The notes: a model not told the origin generated them from the sequence alone. 64,000 nt of DNA from Auanema rhodensis (GCA_964057225.1 OZ059897.1:8618001-8682000); one strand, 5' to 3'. Shown: positions 12,390 to 27,660, counted from the stretch's first letter. Program-made: numbers and translations.

Positions 12390-13044
12390 AAAACGAAGTT
12401 ATCATGTAAATGTTGGAAAATACCTATTTTGCTTTAACTCTATTGGAATACTCAGAAATATGTTTCTATAAGGATCAGCTCATTGTATGTTATATTGTAA
12501 ATTATTCTTCATTTTATGTACAATACTAGTTGATTGTAATTTATAATTAGTACAAAGAATAAAAAAATAAAAATTGATTATATATACATATATAATACAT
12601 TATATAATATTAAAAAATAATAATAAAATACTAAACCTGACATATTTACTATGCAACCGCTCTGTCACGTATTTAATTGCTAAATGATTATGACGCAGAA
12701 ATTCCAGCAGAAATTCCACGTAACATATAATATTATACACTTTATGTATTCTAATGAGATGTACAGACATGTTACATATTAGTATAAATATCTATTATCC
12801 TTTCTACAAATCATATATTATATCCATAAACAGTATAAATGTTTTTACAGCCGTTCGGAACAATTATTCTTACTATGTGACAATTCGATTGCTTGCTCAG
12901 TCATCAGCTTGTATGAAAGGGCTGTGTATGAGATATATCAATTCGTTTGTGAGTTTGACCACTTACTTCTATAAGCCTTTTTCAGTCATTCATTCACATA
13001 TAGAGAGTTGGTGAAGAAAGTTCACTAGCAATTTTTCTATCATC
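12390..13044. other. Intergenic, AT-rich
   Basis: Probable 3' UTR of the preceding gene (AATAAA-like motifs near 12555-12565) followed by AT-rich spacer and the 5' flank of the methyltransferase-like gene. No coding evidence. Confidence 0.6.
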
Positions 13045-14355
13045 ATGGTTCATTGGACTATTATAGTATTTATGTTATCTATCATTTTTTCATTTTTCTA
13101 TATTTTGAGTACATTCGAAAGAAGTTTTTATTCGTATTCGATAGGTATAACTCAATTCGAGATTTTTCTAATTTTATATTTCAACTTATTAGGATCATCC
13201 ATTCAACTTAACTCAAATAACTCTTTAGATGGAATTGATCCTGATTCAGGTATAACACTAATAAAACTTAATAAACTATTATAAAATTCCAGAGAAAATG
13301 TTAGTATCTGTACGATTCCTACGATCCTATTATTCAAACTATGCTCATGCTAGAATCATATATTTAAATTCAATAACAACCCAAAGTAACTTCGCAACTC
13401 TTTATAATGTCTTAGTACCAGAGGTATATGATGTTTCCTTGCCTACGGCTATGATGTTTTTTAAGAAAATGAAACGAACAGAATGATTTATTCTTTACTT
13501 TTAGGCATATTGTCCAAATCTTGTTCGAGTAGGAAATGTGAATGATGGAGGTAAATGGGTTTGCAATCCTGAAGAAATACCTAGTAACTGCAGGTATAAT
13601 TAATGATAATTACAAAGTAGATTATTCATGGTTTCTAGTATTTTCTCTCTTGGAATAAGAGAAGATATTACATTTGATCGAGATATACAGCTTTTCAATG
13701 ATAGGTCGTGTAAAATTTTTGGCTACGATATCGTAAGAATTTTCAAAACAAATCTAAAACTTCATTCTAAAATGTTTTGAGACACCACAATCCGAACAAA
13801 CAAAAGAATTTTACAAACAAATAAATGGAGAAATATATAATAGAAGAATTGCAGCTGAGACTGTAATTCCAGAAAACAAATACGCTTTAGGTTACTACTT
13901 TACACATTGATCAACTTTAAATTCATATTTTTAGCTGATTTAATGAAAGAAAATAATATTAATGAACTAGAAATACTGAAGATTGATATTGAAGGCTCAG
14001 AATATCAGACGATTGTTCCATTTTTGAAAAAACATAAAATCTGTCAGGTTATTACATATTTGTACTTCGATCTAATTTTATCGAACGTCTTCAGATTTTT
14101 ATTGAATTACATGGATCAGCATTTGATATGATCTCACTGTTACATGCCATAGCAGTGTAAGAAAAAGATTTTTATTTTTCAAAGTAATTTTATCTATATT
14201 TTAGACAAGACTACTACTTATTCTCATATGAAATTAATGGAGATAGTTTGAGAGCATGTGAATTTTCAATAATTCATTCTTCCTGTATGAAAGCTTATGG
14301 AGCATTTCCATTAGCACCTTATTTGAAATATTTAAATAAGAGGAAATATTTATAA
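13045..14355 (+). CDS. FkbM / Methyltransf_22-type membrane-anchored methyltransferase-like protein
   Basis: The N-terminus has a single hydrophobic signal-anchor (WTIIVFMLSIIFSFFYIL, residues about 4-21), so a type II secretory-pathway topology is likely. After a variable stem comes the family signature CPNLVRVGNVNDGGKWVCNP (spliced, about 13505-13570), then SIFSLGIREDITFDRDI (13640-13690), KIFGYDIV and the second conserved block ELEILKIDIEGSEYQTI (13970-14015) and IELHGSAFDM. These match the Methyltransf_22 / FkbM-like domain found in METTL24 and many nematode proteins, a Rossmann-type S-adenosylmethionine fold; the substrate is unknown and may be a glycan. At least six short introns, all phase-consistent in the parts read. 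It ends 39 bases from the 3' end of the convergent histone deacetylase gene. Confidence 0.85.
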
Positions 14356-14393
14356 TGTTCTCAGATAATGTTTTAGTATAATATATGTTTCAT

Positions 14394-16518
14394 TTAACTT
14401 TTCCAAAATGATTTTTTCGTTTTTCGTTCATCCTTTTCAATATCGTAAAGTTCACGATCACAAATCATTGTATGGCTCTTCACTCCTGTAAAAATAATTG
14501 TTTGAAGGAAAAGCTGTACAAAGAGTTTAAAGCTAACCTTTGACGAAATCTCGAAAGTCATTAACAAACAATAATGAAATTTCAGCTGTTCGGACATAGC
14601 AATCCACTTCTGTACTTTCAGTCCATATCAATTGTTCCAATTTTGAATTCAAATCATAATTAATTTTTTCGGGTTCTTCTTCGTATTTGTATTTCTTAAT
14701 TTAAACATTTATATAAATTTTCTTAAATTTGCGATAAATGTCCATACTTCAACATAATCTTCAATTTTCTTGATGCACATTGCAACAAGTTCAGGAAGTA
14801 GTTCTGGGAACCATTCTCTAGTACGAACAGCTCTTCTTTTTCTAACATTATCGTACATTTGTCTCATTTCTGTTAAAAATTAAATTTAAAAAAATTAAAT
14901 TTTTGTAATAATTCTTACCAGCTCCAAGATATAATTGAGGTTTTGGAACAAAAGCTTCCAAACCCTGACGTTTCTGAAAAAAAATGATTTTGTCTTCTTT
15001 GAAACTTTTCAAACAAAATTGAATAAACCTGCTGTTCTTGTAAAAGTGTTTCTTTAATCTTCATACATTCATAGTTTGCACTGTGGTGTATGATATTATT
15101 CCATATAGTATCAACCATTGGGCCACAAACACGTATACTCTCGTCTAATCGTGGCAACTTCAATCCCTATTTCAAACTTGTTCGTCAATTTACTCGAATA
15201 TTGACACAAATACCTTCAGACCTCTTACCATCATTGACGCTGATTCAGTATAGTTTCGAGGGAAGTAGCCACCTTCAAGAATTGCAATAACCCTGTTGGG
15301 TGTAATTTCATTAAGACTACGAGCGATATGACCGTATCTGAAAGATTTGACTGAAGCAGAAGCACAACAATGAAACTGTTCAGCCATACCCATGAGCTTT
15401 AACAGCTTGACCAAACTCAAGCATGATATCGTAATAACCAGAATCAAAGCCAGCGGATATCAGCGTCATCTGATATAGATATTTCCAAACTCGTTACTCA
15501 ACAACAGCTGAGAAAATAAAATAGAAAAAACGAACTTCTGGCTGCCATTCTTTCAAAATTGGTAAAATAACATGATGAAACGCGGCCATAAAATCAATCT
15601 CTGTGTTCATAGCTCCATTCAAAGGAATAAAAACAGTATTTTCTGAAAACAAGGAGAAAATCTTCATATAAGAAGTGATCGATGAGTACTTTTTGCTGTA
15701 TCAAAATTGAATTCTTTCAAAAACGGCCAAAATGATGCTTGACAGTATGAATGAAGAGAAACAAACAATATATTTTCTTCTTCTTTAACTGAATAATAAG
15801 TGCCGTTTCCAGCATGATAATCAAAGTCAATGATAGCAACCTTGGAGATATGTAAATAAAGAGTGAAAATTTTGGATCTTATACCTTTGATACACCGAAT
15901 TTCTTTACAGCCATTTTGGCCGCAATTGCAACATTGTTGTAAATACAGTACCCTTGCGGAAGTTTGCCATATGAATGATGGCCTGGTGGACGAACAATGG
16001 CGAATCCATTACCAATCCTAGAAATAGACATAGGATTGAAATATAGTATTTATGTACTAAAGCAACTTTTTGTCGATATTAGCCTTAACTATGTCGATTG
16101 CTGAACCAACTGCGAGTCTCGCAGTAAATTCACTCTCAGGATTTAACCAAAGTATTTCCTTATCGCTAAAAAAATTTAAAAAATGATAAGAGCTGCCACT
16201 CTGCACTTATGAACAAACCGGCAGTATTCTTCACATTCTTCTGAACTTGATAAGCCATTAAGTTCAGAAATTAACTCTGGTGGATGGTTAAGAAGCAGTT
16301 CTTCATCAGTAGCTGCTCGCGAAGGAATCTTTAACACAAATATAGAAGAAAAGATTTCATCTCTACTCTACCAAAGTAGCATCATTCAAAAAGCCATCTG
16401 ATAGCAATCTTTCGAAAATCAAGCTCATACGCTCCGGCCTTTCAGCCATAGTCTTGTCATAAGAGCAAGTGTGACGTAGCATACGTTCATCGTAAGCATA
16501 TCCAAAAGGTAATTCCAT
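14394..16518 (-). CDS. Class II histone deacetylase (single catalytic domain)
   Basis: The start MELPFGYAYDERMLRHTC (16518) begins directly with the deacetylase domain. Motifs in order: RPERMSLIFE (16435), the paired histidines in VRPPGHHSYGKLPQGYC (15950-16005), YNNVAIAAKMAV, the zinc ligands in IDFDYHAGNGTYY (15795-15845, Asp and His kept), the third zinc ligand in LISAGFDSGYYD (15435-15470) and the catalytic Tyr motif ILEGGYFPRNYTES (15245-15285). A Tyr, not His, in EGGY suggests genuine lysine deacetylase activity (class IIb/class I-like chemistry). The usual HHG after the zinc Asp is HAG here. A C-terminal extension of roughly 150 residues follows (RKRRAVRTREWFPELLPEL...) and ends KKSFWKS. 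Many short introns. It is divergent from the PAT1 gene, with about 1 kb between starts. It resembles worm hda-5/hda-10-type genes, but the orthologue is not decided. Confidence 0.88.
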
Positions 16519-17543
16519 ATTTCTATGAAAAAGATTTAAAAAATGATATAACGAAATAAAATATATGAAAGGATATGCGAGTGCAATTCAATCGAAACTA
16601 GGTTGTACATGATTATTGGTCTACTACGCAGTATTTAAGAGTAGCAGGTAACAGAGTATCCATCTCTCAAAGAACAAGAACAAACTAAAATAAGGAAACA
16701 ATTGCCTACTCATACTTGAGAGAAATTCCAAACAGCTGTACCATATTTAAGAGAAAATGAACAATACATTCTGCTTATCATTAGAGGGTAATAATGCGAG
16801 AGAAGAAGCAATATGTGGAAATTTTATTTGGTACCCGGGGCTACCAAAGGAAATTACGAAACAAGATCATCTTTTATCAGTCAATTGCAAATATTTATTT
16901 GCTTCTTTACTACGAAAATTAAAAAGTAAATATACATATATACTTCTGCCTACATGTCGATAATAGTATATTTTTTTGAAATATGAAGTACCACTGTGGC
17001 TATTACACATTTGTAGTAAACGATCTTTAGTTGTTTTGACATATAAACGAACTTAATGTTATGATCTATATACATATATAGATATATAGATACATATAGC
17101 AGGTATGATAATAAACTTGTTTATCCTCTTTGTCTGGTTTCTATGCAAAGCTCCATGTAATTGTCTTGATTCATGTATTAAAAAAATGAAATTCGAAAAT
17201 CTAGAGAGGTTTCACATAGATTAATATACTACTCTGTCCATATACAAAATCAATATTCATTTATTAAATATATTATTATACACCTTGCGCAATTCAAGCG
17301 CTTTTCATTAAGATTTCTGCTGTCAATTGTAAGGGAAAATACTTTTGCAGTTGGGTTATTGGTCCCGCCACATTTGTGCTAAAAACAGTACGGGCGGTTT
17401 TGCTTAATTCTTTGTATTAAAAAGTTTAACCTTTTTTCTACATTTTGTCTGTTTCTAAACAAGTTTTTTTCGAAATTATATATAAGATATTTCAGAAAAT
17501 TTGAATACTAATATAAATAACCCATTTAATATATATACTAACA
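16519..17543. promoter_or_regulatory. Divergent promoter region between HDAC (minus) and PAT1 (plus)
   Basis: About 1 kb with no supported exon. It contains ATTGGTCCCGC at 17358-17368, which matches on the opposite strand a sequence in front of eIF3b. A TTTCAG at 17490-17495, about 50 bases before the PAT1 ATG, is a likely trans-splice acceptor. Confidence 0.5.
17358..17368. promoter_or_regulatory. GCGGGACCAAT-type promoter motif, copy 1
   Basis: ATTGGTCCCGC lies about 175 bases before the PAT1 ATG inside an AT-rich region. The reverse complement, GCGGGACCAAT, recurs exactly about 100 bases before the eIF3b ATG. It combines a GC-rich core with a CCAAT-type box (CCAAT on one strand). The factor is unknown. 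Confidence 0.4.
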
Positions 17544-20500
17544 ATGAGCAAGCCCTTGGGGGGCCAATATCTTGATGAAATTGAAGCAGACTTGATGTTT
17601 GGTAAATTTTGTTCCGAAAGATATACTTCTAATGATCAGTATTTGAGGTGAACTTCCTGACGAAGATCTCTCACCTCCAGGTGCAGATGAATCAGAAATT
17701 GACGCTAATAATGACGAAACCTTTGGCGCCGAAATCGTAGGCGGCGGAGACGAGTTAGAAGACTATGCTGCTCAGGTAAGAAATGTTGCTTATATTTTTA
17801 AAATGTTTATTTTTGATAGACTGCTTGTTTACGATTAGATGACGGTTGGGGAGAAAAAACGGGCTTCAACGTTGATGCTCCTGATGCTTCTCAACTTCCT
17901 ATTCCTGATTTCGGTCTTAACATGTTCGAACCTTTTAAGAGCAAGGATTTCGAAAAAATGTCATTTGTAAGGAAAACATGGATAATATTCATTTAAACTT
18001 GGATCTTCAGGGTAAACTTGAAGGCGTATGGCATGGAAAAAACTCTTTGTTCGATGTGTGGGATAAAGAAAAGTCAAATTATTCAATTCTTACTCCATCT
18101 GGAATAGCTGTAAGTTCGATTATCCTGAAAACTAAGTTTATTCATGTTTTTGAAGAATTCTGCTTTTAATATGGATTCTGCACCTGCTTGGGATTTCAAC
18201 AAAACTGACTTCTCAAGTCCCTTCAATGTACCAAGCTCTTCACAAAATTTTCGAACTGTAACGTGTTTTTTTATATTTCTCAATTTTATTGCTCAATTAA
18301 GGCGGAAGATTTGGAACGAGAACTTCTGGGTAATAGAAATATTCCTCAAGTCAATTCTGTAATGACGGTGCCACCCGTACCTCAGCATTCATCAGAAGCA
18401 GCTATCCCTACCATTCCTACATCGGCTTTGTCAGCTGAAGAGTTAGAAAAGAATTTTCTACGTGATTCTACGAAAAAGGAGAAGCCTCTTCCGGCTACCC
18501 AGGTTCCACCTTCATTGCAGCCACCTGTTCTCCCTCCCGGTTTTCCACCTCATTTCCCGGTTCGTCAACCTCCTCAGTTCCCCAATATGGTAAGAACGGT
18601 TTTTTAGACGATGTGTACATTTTTTTAATTTATAGAATCCAGGCTTTATGCCACCAAATATGAATTTCCGTCCTCCACAATTCCCTCCAATTCCGCCTGG
18701 TTTTAGGCAATATGTTTTTGCTTGGTGCGATGTGTTGTTAGGAAAGACAAAGTATCTACCACCCAATACTCCTCCTGTTCATCCAATGGTAATGCAAATG
18801 CTCTACCAAACTCGGGTCAGTATTTGCTTATTTCGAATTTATGTACAGTCTTTCTTTAGGATCCCAAGATTGTTGCATCCATGCTTATTAGAGCTGCCTC
18901 AGCTCCAACAAATGTAGATGTTCCTGTTTATACGCGACAGGTTTTTTGTCAAAATTATTAACTTACTTTCAAAATTTTTAAAGTTTGGCGGTCATAAGAA
19001 AGCTCCAGGAATGCCATCTGACAAGACCATTGAAGATCTGGCCTTAGATAAATTTGCTGGATTTATGTCTTGGAAAGAAAGACAATATTTGGAAAGGATT
19101 CAAAGTATTCAATGCCAAGGAAACGGTAACCCATATGAAGAGGATTATTATTACATTGTAAGCGAATCATATCATTTTTTGATCTCATTTTTCAATTATC
19201 CAGTGTTGGAAACAGAAAAGGACTGTGTTAGGTGATATCACTCCTGTAATGGCTGATAAGAAACCTACTGAAAGCGAGTCAAGTGAACATGGAAGGGTTT
19301 GTGTTAGCACTTGTAAATACTTATCTGAGCTGGAAATTTAAGAACATTCATCAGAGAAGGAATAGGGAAACATCTAAATATAATGATAAAGACGAAAAGA
19401 AAGTTCCTTTGAATGTGAAATTTGCTGGTAGTTTGGGACTTCCAACTAAATGTACTACAAGTAATCCTCGTCATGTATGTTGTTTATTTAGATACTGTAT
19501 ATAGTTTTTTTTTTAGCTCATTAGCGTTAATATTTCCGATAATAATGAAGATGAAAATGAGGATGCAAAACCTCAAGCAGGAGCTCAGAAGAAGCTCCGA
19601 ACTCTACTTATACGAGTGGAAGCTGCTCTTTCTCTTGTTATGCAAATTAATGAGAAGAGAATAGCTCTACAACAGTATGATGACCAAGAGTCAAAGTAAT
19701 TATAATATAGCCAAATTCTCCTAGTATTGATATTCATTTCTTCAGAGCAATCTTGATAAAGGATATCGAGAACGCTGTTCAGCTCATATATGCAGATTTG
19801 CTAAGAGATGATCTCTCGAAAGTTTTGCAGGTAATATTTCGAGTGACTTAAGTTCTTATTTCAAAATTATTTACAGATTAATAAAGGTAGATTATTGTTT
19901 TCGAGATTAGTGCAAGTATGTTTTGCTTCCAAACTCGGATTGCTTATTAATTGTGTTTTTCAAAATAAAGTATCGTTAGCTAAAAGCCAATACGAAGAGG
20001 TAATGAGAAACAAAATAATTGTCTATGATTCTTTTTCAAATTTTAGGTTAGTCGTGAGCTGATTCATGGTATACATACTTCAATCAGCCGGGTTCATAAG
20101 AACGAGTTTAACGTTGTTTTTAACGCTCTTAACCCAGCTTTCATGACAAAACCTTTAGAAGATAATAATACTGTAAGGATTACTCTAGGGTTATTCATTT
20201 ATAAATTAATATTTTTTCAGTTCTGTTGCCAAATTTTCCTTAGTATTATTCATGTTGCCGCATTGAATAAGGTAGCATTTGCCTCCCCTTTTCGATTGTG
20301 GTTAAAATCGCCTGAAAATAAACTTCATTGTAATCCTAAAGAATGGTATAGAGTAACACTACTTCGAAGTCTTAAATAACGTTTTTTTCAGGGATTCAAT
20401 TGTTAAACAATGGATTAAAAAATTGAATGTTTCCTACAAAGATGTTTTATTAATGGTTGAATGGTGTACGAGAACTGTTGTTGATGTTAGTGCGCCAACT

Positions 20501-20545
20501 GTATGCTCATATCTTGCTTCAACACTCTCGAAGTGTCTTGAGTGA
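17544..20545 (+). CDS. patr-1: PAT1 family mRNA-decapping activator
   Basis: The N-terminus MSKPLGGQYLDEIEADLMFG, followed by acidic segments (LPDEDLSPPGADESEID), is typical of PAT1. Then comes the Pro-rich middle (PPVLPPGFPPHFPVRQPPQF at about 18520-18570; PPNMNFRPPQFPPIPPGF at 18650-18705). The conserved central block DKFAGFMSWKERQYLERIQ (19050-19100) leads to QGNGNPYEEDYYY and FAGSLGLPTKCTTSNPRHLI. The C-terminal alpha-helical PAT1 domain carries KKLRTLLIRVEAALSLV, then ELIHGIHTSISRVHKNEF near 20050-20110, ending DVSAPTVCSYLASTLSKCLE. PAT1 bridges Dcp1-Dcp2, Lsm1-7 and DDX6 in P-bodies and promotes decapping of deadenylated mRNA. About 16 short introns; roughly 700 residues. A trans-splice acceptor precedes the ATG. 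The DAPIT-like gene starts 360 bases downstream on the same strand. Confidence 0.92.
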
Positions 20546-20905
20546 ATTATGTACTAATATGTTACGGGTTTATGCTCACCTTTATTTCTGGTCATTTTTA
20601 TCAATTTCGATTTTCTCAATGTTTATAGAATTTGTTAATTTGTTAATCGATTTATTGCATTTGATTGGCCATAATGGGTAGATATGCGTGGTGATTATTC
20701 ATTTATGTGGCTTCGTTTTTCCCTCGATTGAGATTATTGTTCAAAGAACTTTTTTAAGCTCTTTCATACTTGAATTTATTAATTATAATTATTATAATGA
20801 TTAATATTATATCTTCGTAGCTTGTTTCAAGACCTGGTGTTTCAACACTTGATTATTTTATTGTATATTATTTTAATGTTTATGCTTATATCAATTTTAG
20901 AAGAA
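20546..20905. other. PAT1 3' region and intergenic spacer
   Basis: T-rich, probably the PAT1 3' UTR plus spacer. A TCAATTTTAG acceptor at 20891-20900 sits five bases before the next ATG, consistent with trans-splicing of the DAPIT-like gene and possible co-transcription with PAT1. Confidence 0.5.
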
Positions 20906-21187
20906 ATGGCCGATGCTATTCGTGGAGTATGGCAATCTATTGTCACTGCCAAGCGCAATTACCTTAACCCCCACGAGCATTTCGGTAGAATGATGATCTG
21001 TCGTTGTGCCCTTGCTAGTTACGTTGGAATCTATTTCCTTGCCAAGTGGAATTCCGCTAAGAAGGTAACAGGAATAATAAAAATGAGACTAACTGCTCTA
21101 TGATTTCAGGCTAAGGCTCTTGAAGCTCAAAAGGCCGCAGAGAGAAAGAACATCATCCAAGACTCTCTTCTCCGTGCTGGACTTTAG
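20906..21187 (+). CDS. DAPIT-like small mitochondrial ATP synthase membrane subunit
   Basis: Two exons (20906-21064, 21110-21187) encode about 78 residues: an amphipathic start (MADAIRGVWQSIVTAKRNYL), then HEHFGRMMICRCALASYVGI, a single membrane helix (CALASYVGIYFLAKW) and a lysine/alanine-rich helical tail. Vertebrate DAPIT (ATP synthase membrane subunit k) has the same layout: a short amphipathic segment, a GRM-C-LA-Y motif and one helix. DAPIT supports dimerisation of the F1Fo ATP synthase in the inner mitochondrial membrane. The protein is short, so the assignment rests on that motif and size. The nearby acceptor and the PAT1 neighbour upstream suggest a possible operon. Confidence 0.6.
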
Positions 21188-21337
21188 ATTAGACTCCGTA
21201 TATTTTTTTGTAGATTATAGTATCTATGTTGTTTGGAGTAAATGAAGAACATTAAGAAATTTGTTTCGTTTTGTTATCGGTTTTTACCCATGATCCTATT
21301 TGTTCGGCTGTGCGGCAATTGCGCTGTGTAAATCGCT

Positions 21338-21348
21338 GCGGGACCAAT
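21338..21348. promoter_or_regulatory. GCGGGACCAAT promoter motif, copy 2
   Basis: Exact 11-base match, in opposite orientation, to the element before PAT1. It lies 103 bases before the eIF3b ATG in a locally GC-rich patch (21300-21345), suggesting eIF3b has its own promoter rather than depending only on an upstream operon. Confidence 0.4.
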
Positions 21349-21450
21349 TTTTTCACAATAATTATAAATGGTGGAGAATTGCATAATACTCGATTCTTTC
21401 CATAATTCTTTTCATTTAATTCACATTTAAATTTATTTTATCAGGTCAAA

Positions 21451-24354
<2,904 letters not shown>

Positions 24355-24609
24355 AGATTTTTTGTTATCGTTTTTTCCTTTCCCTTTTAATGAAATGCAT
24401 ACGAAGACATCGTTCCGTTTTTGGGTTTTCTGTTTGTATCAGCCGTTTGTTGCTAAAGTATCTAACTGGCTCTACTGGTTTTATCTCGATCTTTATGCCA
24501 CTTTGGTGTTGTTTTTCTTTTTGTTGAACCAATTGATGAGTCGAGATAATAACAAGTTGTTGAGAATAAATATTTTATACTTAGACTTGACAAGTGCAAT
24601 ACAATAATT

Positions 24610-25454
24610 TCAAAATGCCTTCACAAATGATTCTCTCACAGTAAGATTGTCCAAGTGTTTCTGTGTTTTCGCTAAAAGACACTTCCAAGCGTTTTCTTCT
24701 TCCTCGAGCTTTTCAGGACATTGGTTTCTATACAGATCTTCAATAATTTCCGTACCTCTATTCTGTAAAACGAATATGCAAAACCAATAAAATAAATTGA
24801 AGCACTTACATAAAGCTTGAGATCTTGAAGGGCTATAACTTTTTTTTCAGTCAAATTATCAATGTCTTTTTGCTACAAACAATCCTCTTTAATAGAAACA
24901 AGGCTAAAGGCTTACCTTATTACACTCAGTATAACGGTCAAAGAAAACTTTTTCAACTCTACTTAATAAATATTTCGGCCGCAGCCCAGGAGTAGGAGTT
25001 ACGTCAGCTACTGATGCTCTTTTATGTGGTCGCTTCATGTCAACTCTACATTAATTTAAAGATTAAAAATAGTTGACATAGAAAAAGAAATTAAGGAATT
25101 AAGTATTTTAAAAATTGAATACATACTTAGGATCTCCTGATTTTATTTCATTATAACGATGCAAAAGGGTAGCCCAAACTTGACATTCCTCATCAACGCT
25201 CTCCATGTATTTCGTGAGATCATTCATTTTACCGAGTATATCTGTATCTTCCAACTAAATAATATTGTGTACTATTTTCAAATAGACTATGTTTACCCCA
25301 CAAATGGATGCAGATAAAACAGGTACAGATGTTGGTGATTCTCCGCCCATGGTTACCATGCTGCGACGCCCTCTACTCGACCGTCTTCTACTCTTCTAAA
25401 CAAAAATAAAAAATTTGCATAAATAAACCCGAAAATTACCTTCACGGCATCCAT
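24610..25454 (-). CDS. Possible Dsn1/Mis13-like kinetochore protein
   Basis: Six exons, phase-consistent where checked (for example 25440-25454 and 25297-25395), encode about 205 residues. The start MDAVKKSRRRSSRGRRSMVT holds stacked basic-Ser sites, like the Aurora B-regulated N-terminal motif of Dsn1 in the Mis12 kinetochore complex. The rest is mostly helical and charged: DILGKMNDLTKYMESVDEEC, QVWATLLHRYNEI, a basic insert (MKRPHKRASVADVTPTPG), LLSRVEKVFFDRYTECN and a C-terminal helix (EEENAWKCLLAKTQKHLDNL). The ATG at 25454 is the first in frame after a TAG acceptor. Upstream codons are open but begin with an in-frame stop just before that acceptor, which fits trans-splicing there. It is divergent from rpn-9 (272 bases). 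The family call is tentative; another small nuclear coiled-coil protein is possible. Confidence 0.45.
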
Positions 25455-25725
25455 AATTTGAATATAGCTTTCACGTAATTGGTTAGTAATAAAGCTAACT
25501 ACGCTTGTCTTGGGGCCCTCGTATAACAGATTCAAAAAATAATTTTCGCGCCACTACATATTAGCATTGGGTCAGTTTTTCAACTTACTGAAAATATCCC
25601 CGACCTTTAACCTAACTTGATGATTTTAAATATATGACATGAAATTATTCGTCTTAGTTTAATATTATGTGCTATTTTGTGGTATATTTAACTTCTGAAT
25701 AATTCTATTTAAATTTTTATAGCTT

Positions 25726-27423
25726 ATGGCTGAGAACGTAGTTATATATTTGGCTAAGCAGAAGTCTGTAGCCAAGAGCAATGTTGCTGATAATTGGCAC
25801 AAGCTTGAGGAACTTTATGCTAAAAAGTAGTCATACAACTTTTTACGAATAATATTTTATTTCAATTAAAGATTGTGGCATCCATTAACCAGAGAAGTGC
25901 GTGCTCTGATTGTTAATTCTGATTTTATTGCTAATTTGAATCTCAAGGAATTTTATGAGAAGTATTGTACAGTGAATTTTATGTTATATATCCGTTTTTT
26001 TTTAGTTTCATCAGTGAGTTTGAATTGAGAATCAGTTCTCTTCAATTGGTTGAGATTGCCCTTCCTGTCGCTAGATACATTGCTCAAACTAGTAGGCTTT
26101 TTAAATATTATTTTATTAAAATTTCCATATTATAGATAAAGAAGAGGCATACGCTTTTCTTGCTAAGTTGAAGACTAAGGTTCTTAAAGACAAGGTAAGC
26201 TTAATCACTTGTTTATAACGTATATATTTTCAATATTATTCTCAGGTTGCCGTTGCCAGAATTCATACGGGTGAAATAGAACTTCGTTTGAGTCACAGAG
26301 ATGCTCAAGATGTTGTTGTTGATATAAAAGTTGTCAGAGTATGTTTCTTTATATTTTTATTTTGTATTTTTTGGTGTTTCAGGATCTCATTGAAACCACC
26401 CAGAAGGAAGTCGATGATCTTAACGGAGTAACTGATGTACATGCTCCTTTCTACAAGGTAAGACTTTATGATTTGATTACGAAATTATATTTATTTAAGG
26501 TGTCCGCTCTTTACTTGAGGGAAGTTGGAGATTTCGCTGGATACTATCGTGAAGCTCTACGTTATCTTGGAGTTGAGGATCCCAATACTTTATCCCGTGA
26601 AGATAAGCATGTCCAAGCTCTTCTTGTTGGTTTTGCCGCACTTTTGGGAGTAAATGTATACAATTTCGGAGAATTAGTAAGATATATATATTTTTGTATA
26701 TTTATACAATTATTTTTAGCTGGCTCACCCTATTTTGAAGGCTCTTGAAAATACCTCCGAAAACTGGTTAATCACGGTATTTTCTCTGCTACTATATCAA
26801 AATTTAATTTCACTTTCAGGTGCTTTTCGCTTTTAATAGCGGAGATTTAAATAAGTTTTACGAAACTGAGAAACACTGGTTTGTTAATTTATAAGTAAAA
26901 CTGATTAAATTCGTATTTAGGACCGAATGGAAAGATTTGAAGAAGAAGAAAGATTTCTTAGTTGGAAAGATTCGCCTTATGGCTATCATGGAGGCATATT
27001 TATTAATTGAAATTAGCATTCTATCGAATTTTTCAGATCGCTCTTGCTCGTCCTTCAAAGGAAAGAAATATTCCTTTCTCTGAAATCGCTGATAAATGTC
27101 AGGTTGATATTAATGAGGTAAATTTTGATATTTGGTTAATAAAGATAATAGTCAAATATTAGGTCGAATTCTTGGTGATGAAAGCTCTATCTAAGGAATT
27201 AATAAAGGGTCTGATCGATCAAGTAAATCAGACTGTGCATGTTACTTGGGTTCAACCTCGAGTTCTTAATACAACCCAGGTTTACTTAGTCATATGTTTG
27301 TTAAAGTGATTTTTTTTCCAGATTTTGTCAATGTGCGACAGGATGGTGCTGTGGAGAAAAGATGTCACAGCGATTGAAAATGTTGTTCATGAAAATGCTC
27401 GGGAGATACTCACTAAAAGCTAA
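25726..27423 (+). CDS. rpn-9: 26S proteasome non-ATPase regulatory subunit Rpn9 (PSMD13)
   Basis: Begins [20 protein letters not shown] four bases after a TTTTATAG acceptor. Characteristic Rpn9 segments follow: [20 protein letters not shown] (25795-25890), [14 protein letters not shown] (26065-26090), [20 protein letters not shown] (26400-26455), [14 protein letters not shown] (26545-26590), [19 protein letters not shown] (26625-26730), then the PCI winged-helix part ([20 protein letters not shown], 27080-27180) and the tail [20 protein letters not shown] (27210-27275), ending [12 protein letters not shown]. Rpn9 is a horseshoe PCI subunit of the proteasome lid that contacts Rpn10/Rpn11 and supports lid assembly. 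Length of about 385 residues fits the family. About 12 introns. Confidence 0.95.
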
Positions 27424-27660
27424 AATGTTTTATCTTGTGCTGTATTTATTTCTTTGTGATAAACTATTTTGGTAAAAGTTCCGGTTTTATGTAAAATAAA
27501 TAAGTTTCTCTAATGATTCCCCGTTGATCTTCACTCGGCGTTAGGCACTGTGTACACATACAGAGAGAGAGCTCCACAACGTCTTGTCACCTTAGTTTAT
27601 TCTGGCATATTCTAACAACTTCGTTCACTTTGTTCCGCATTCGAAGTTTTATTCCTGACT

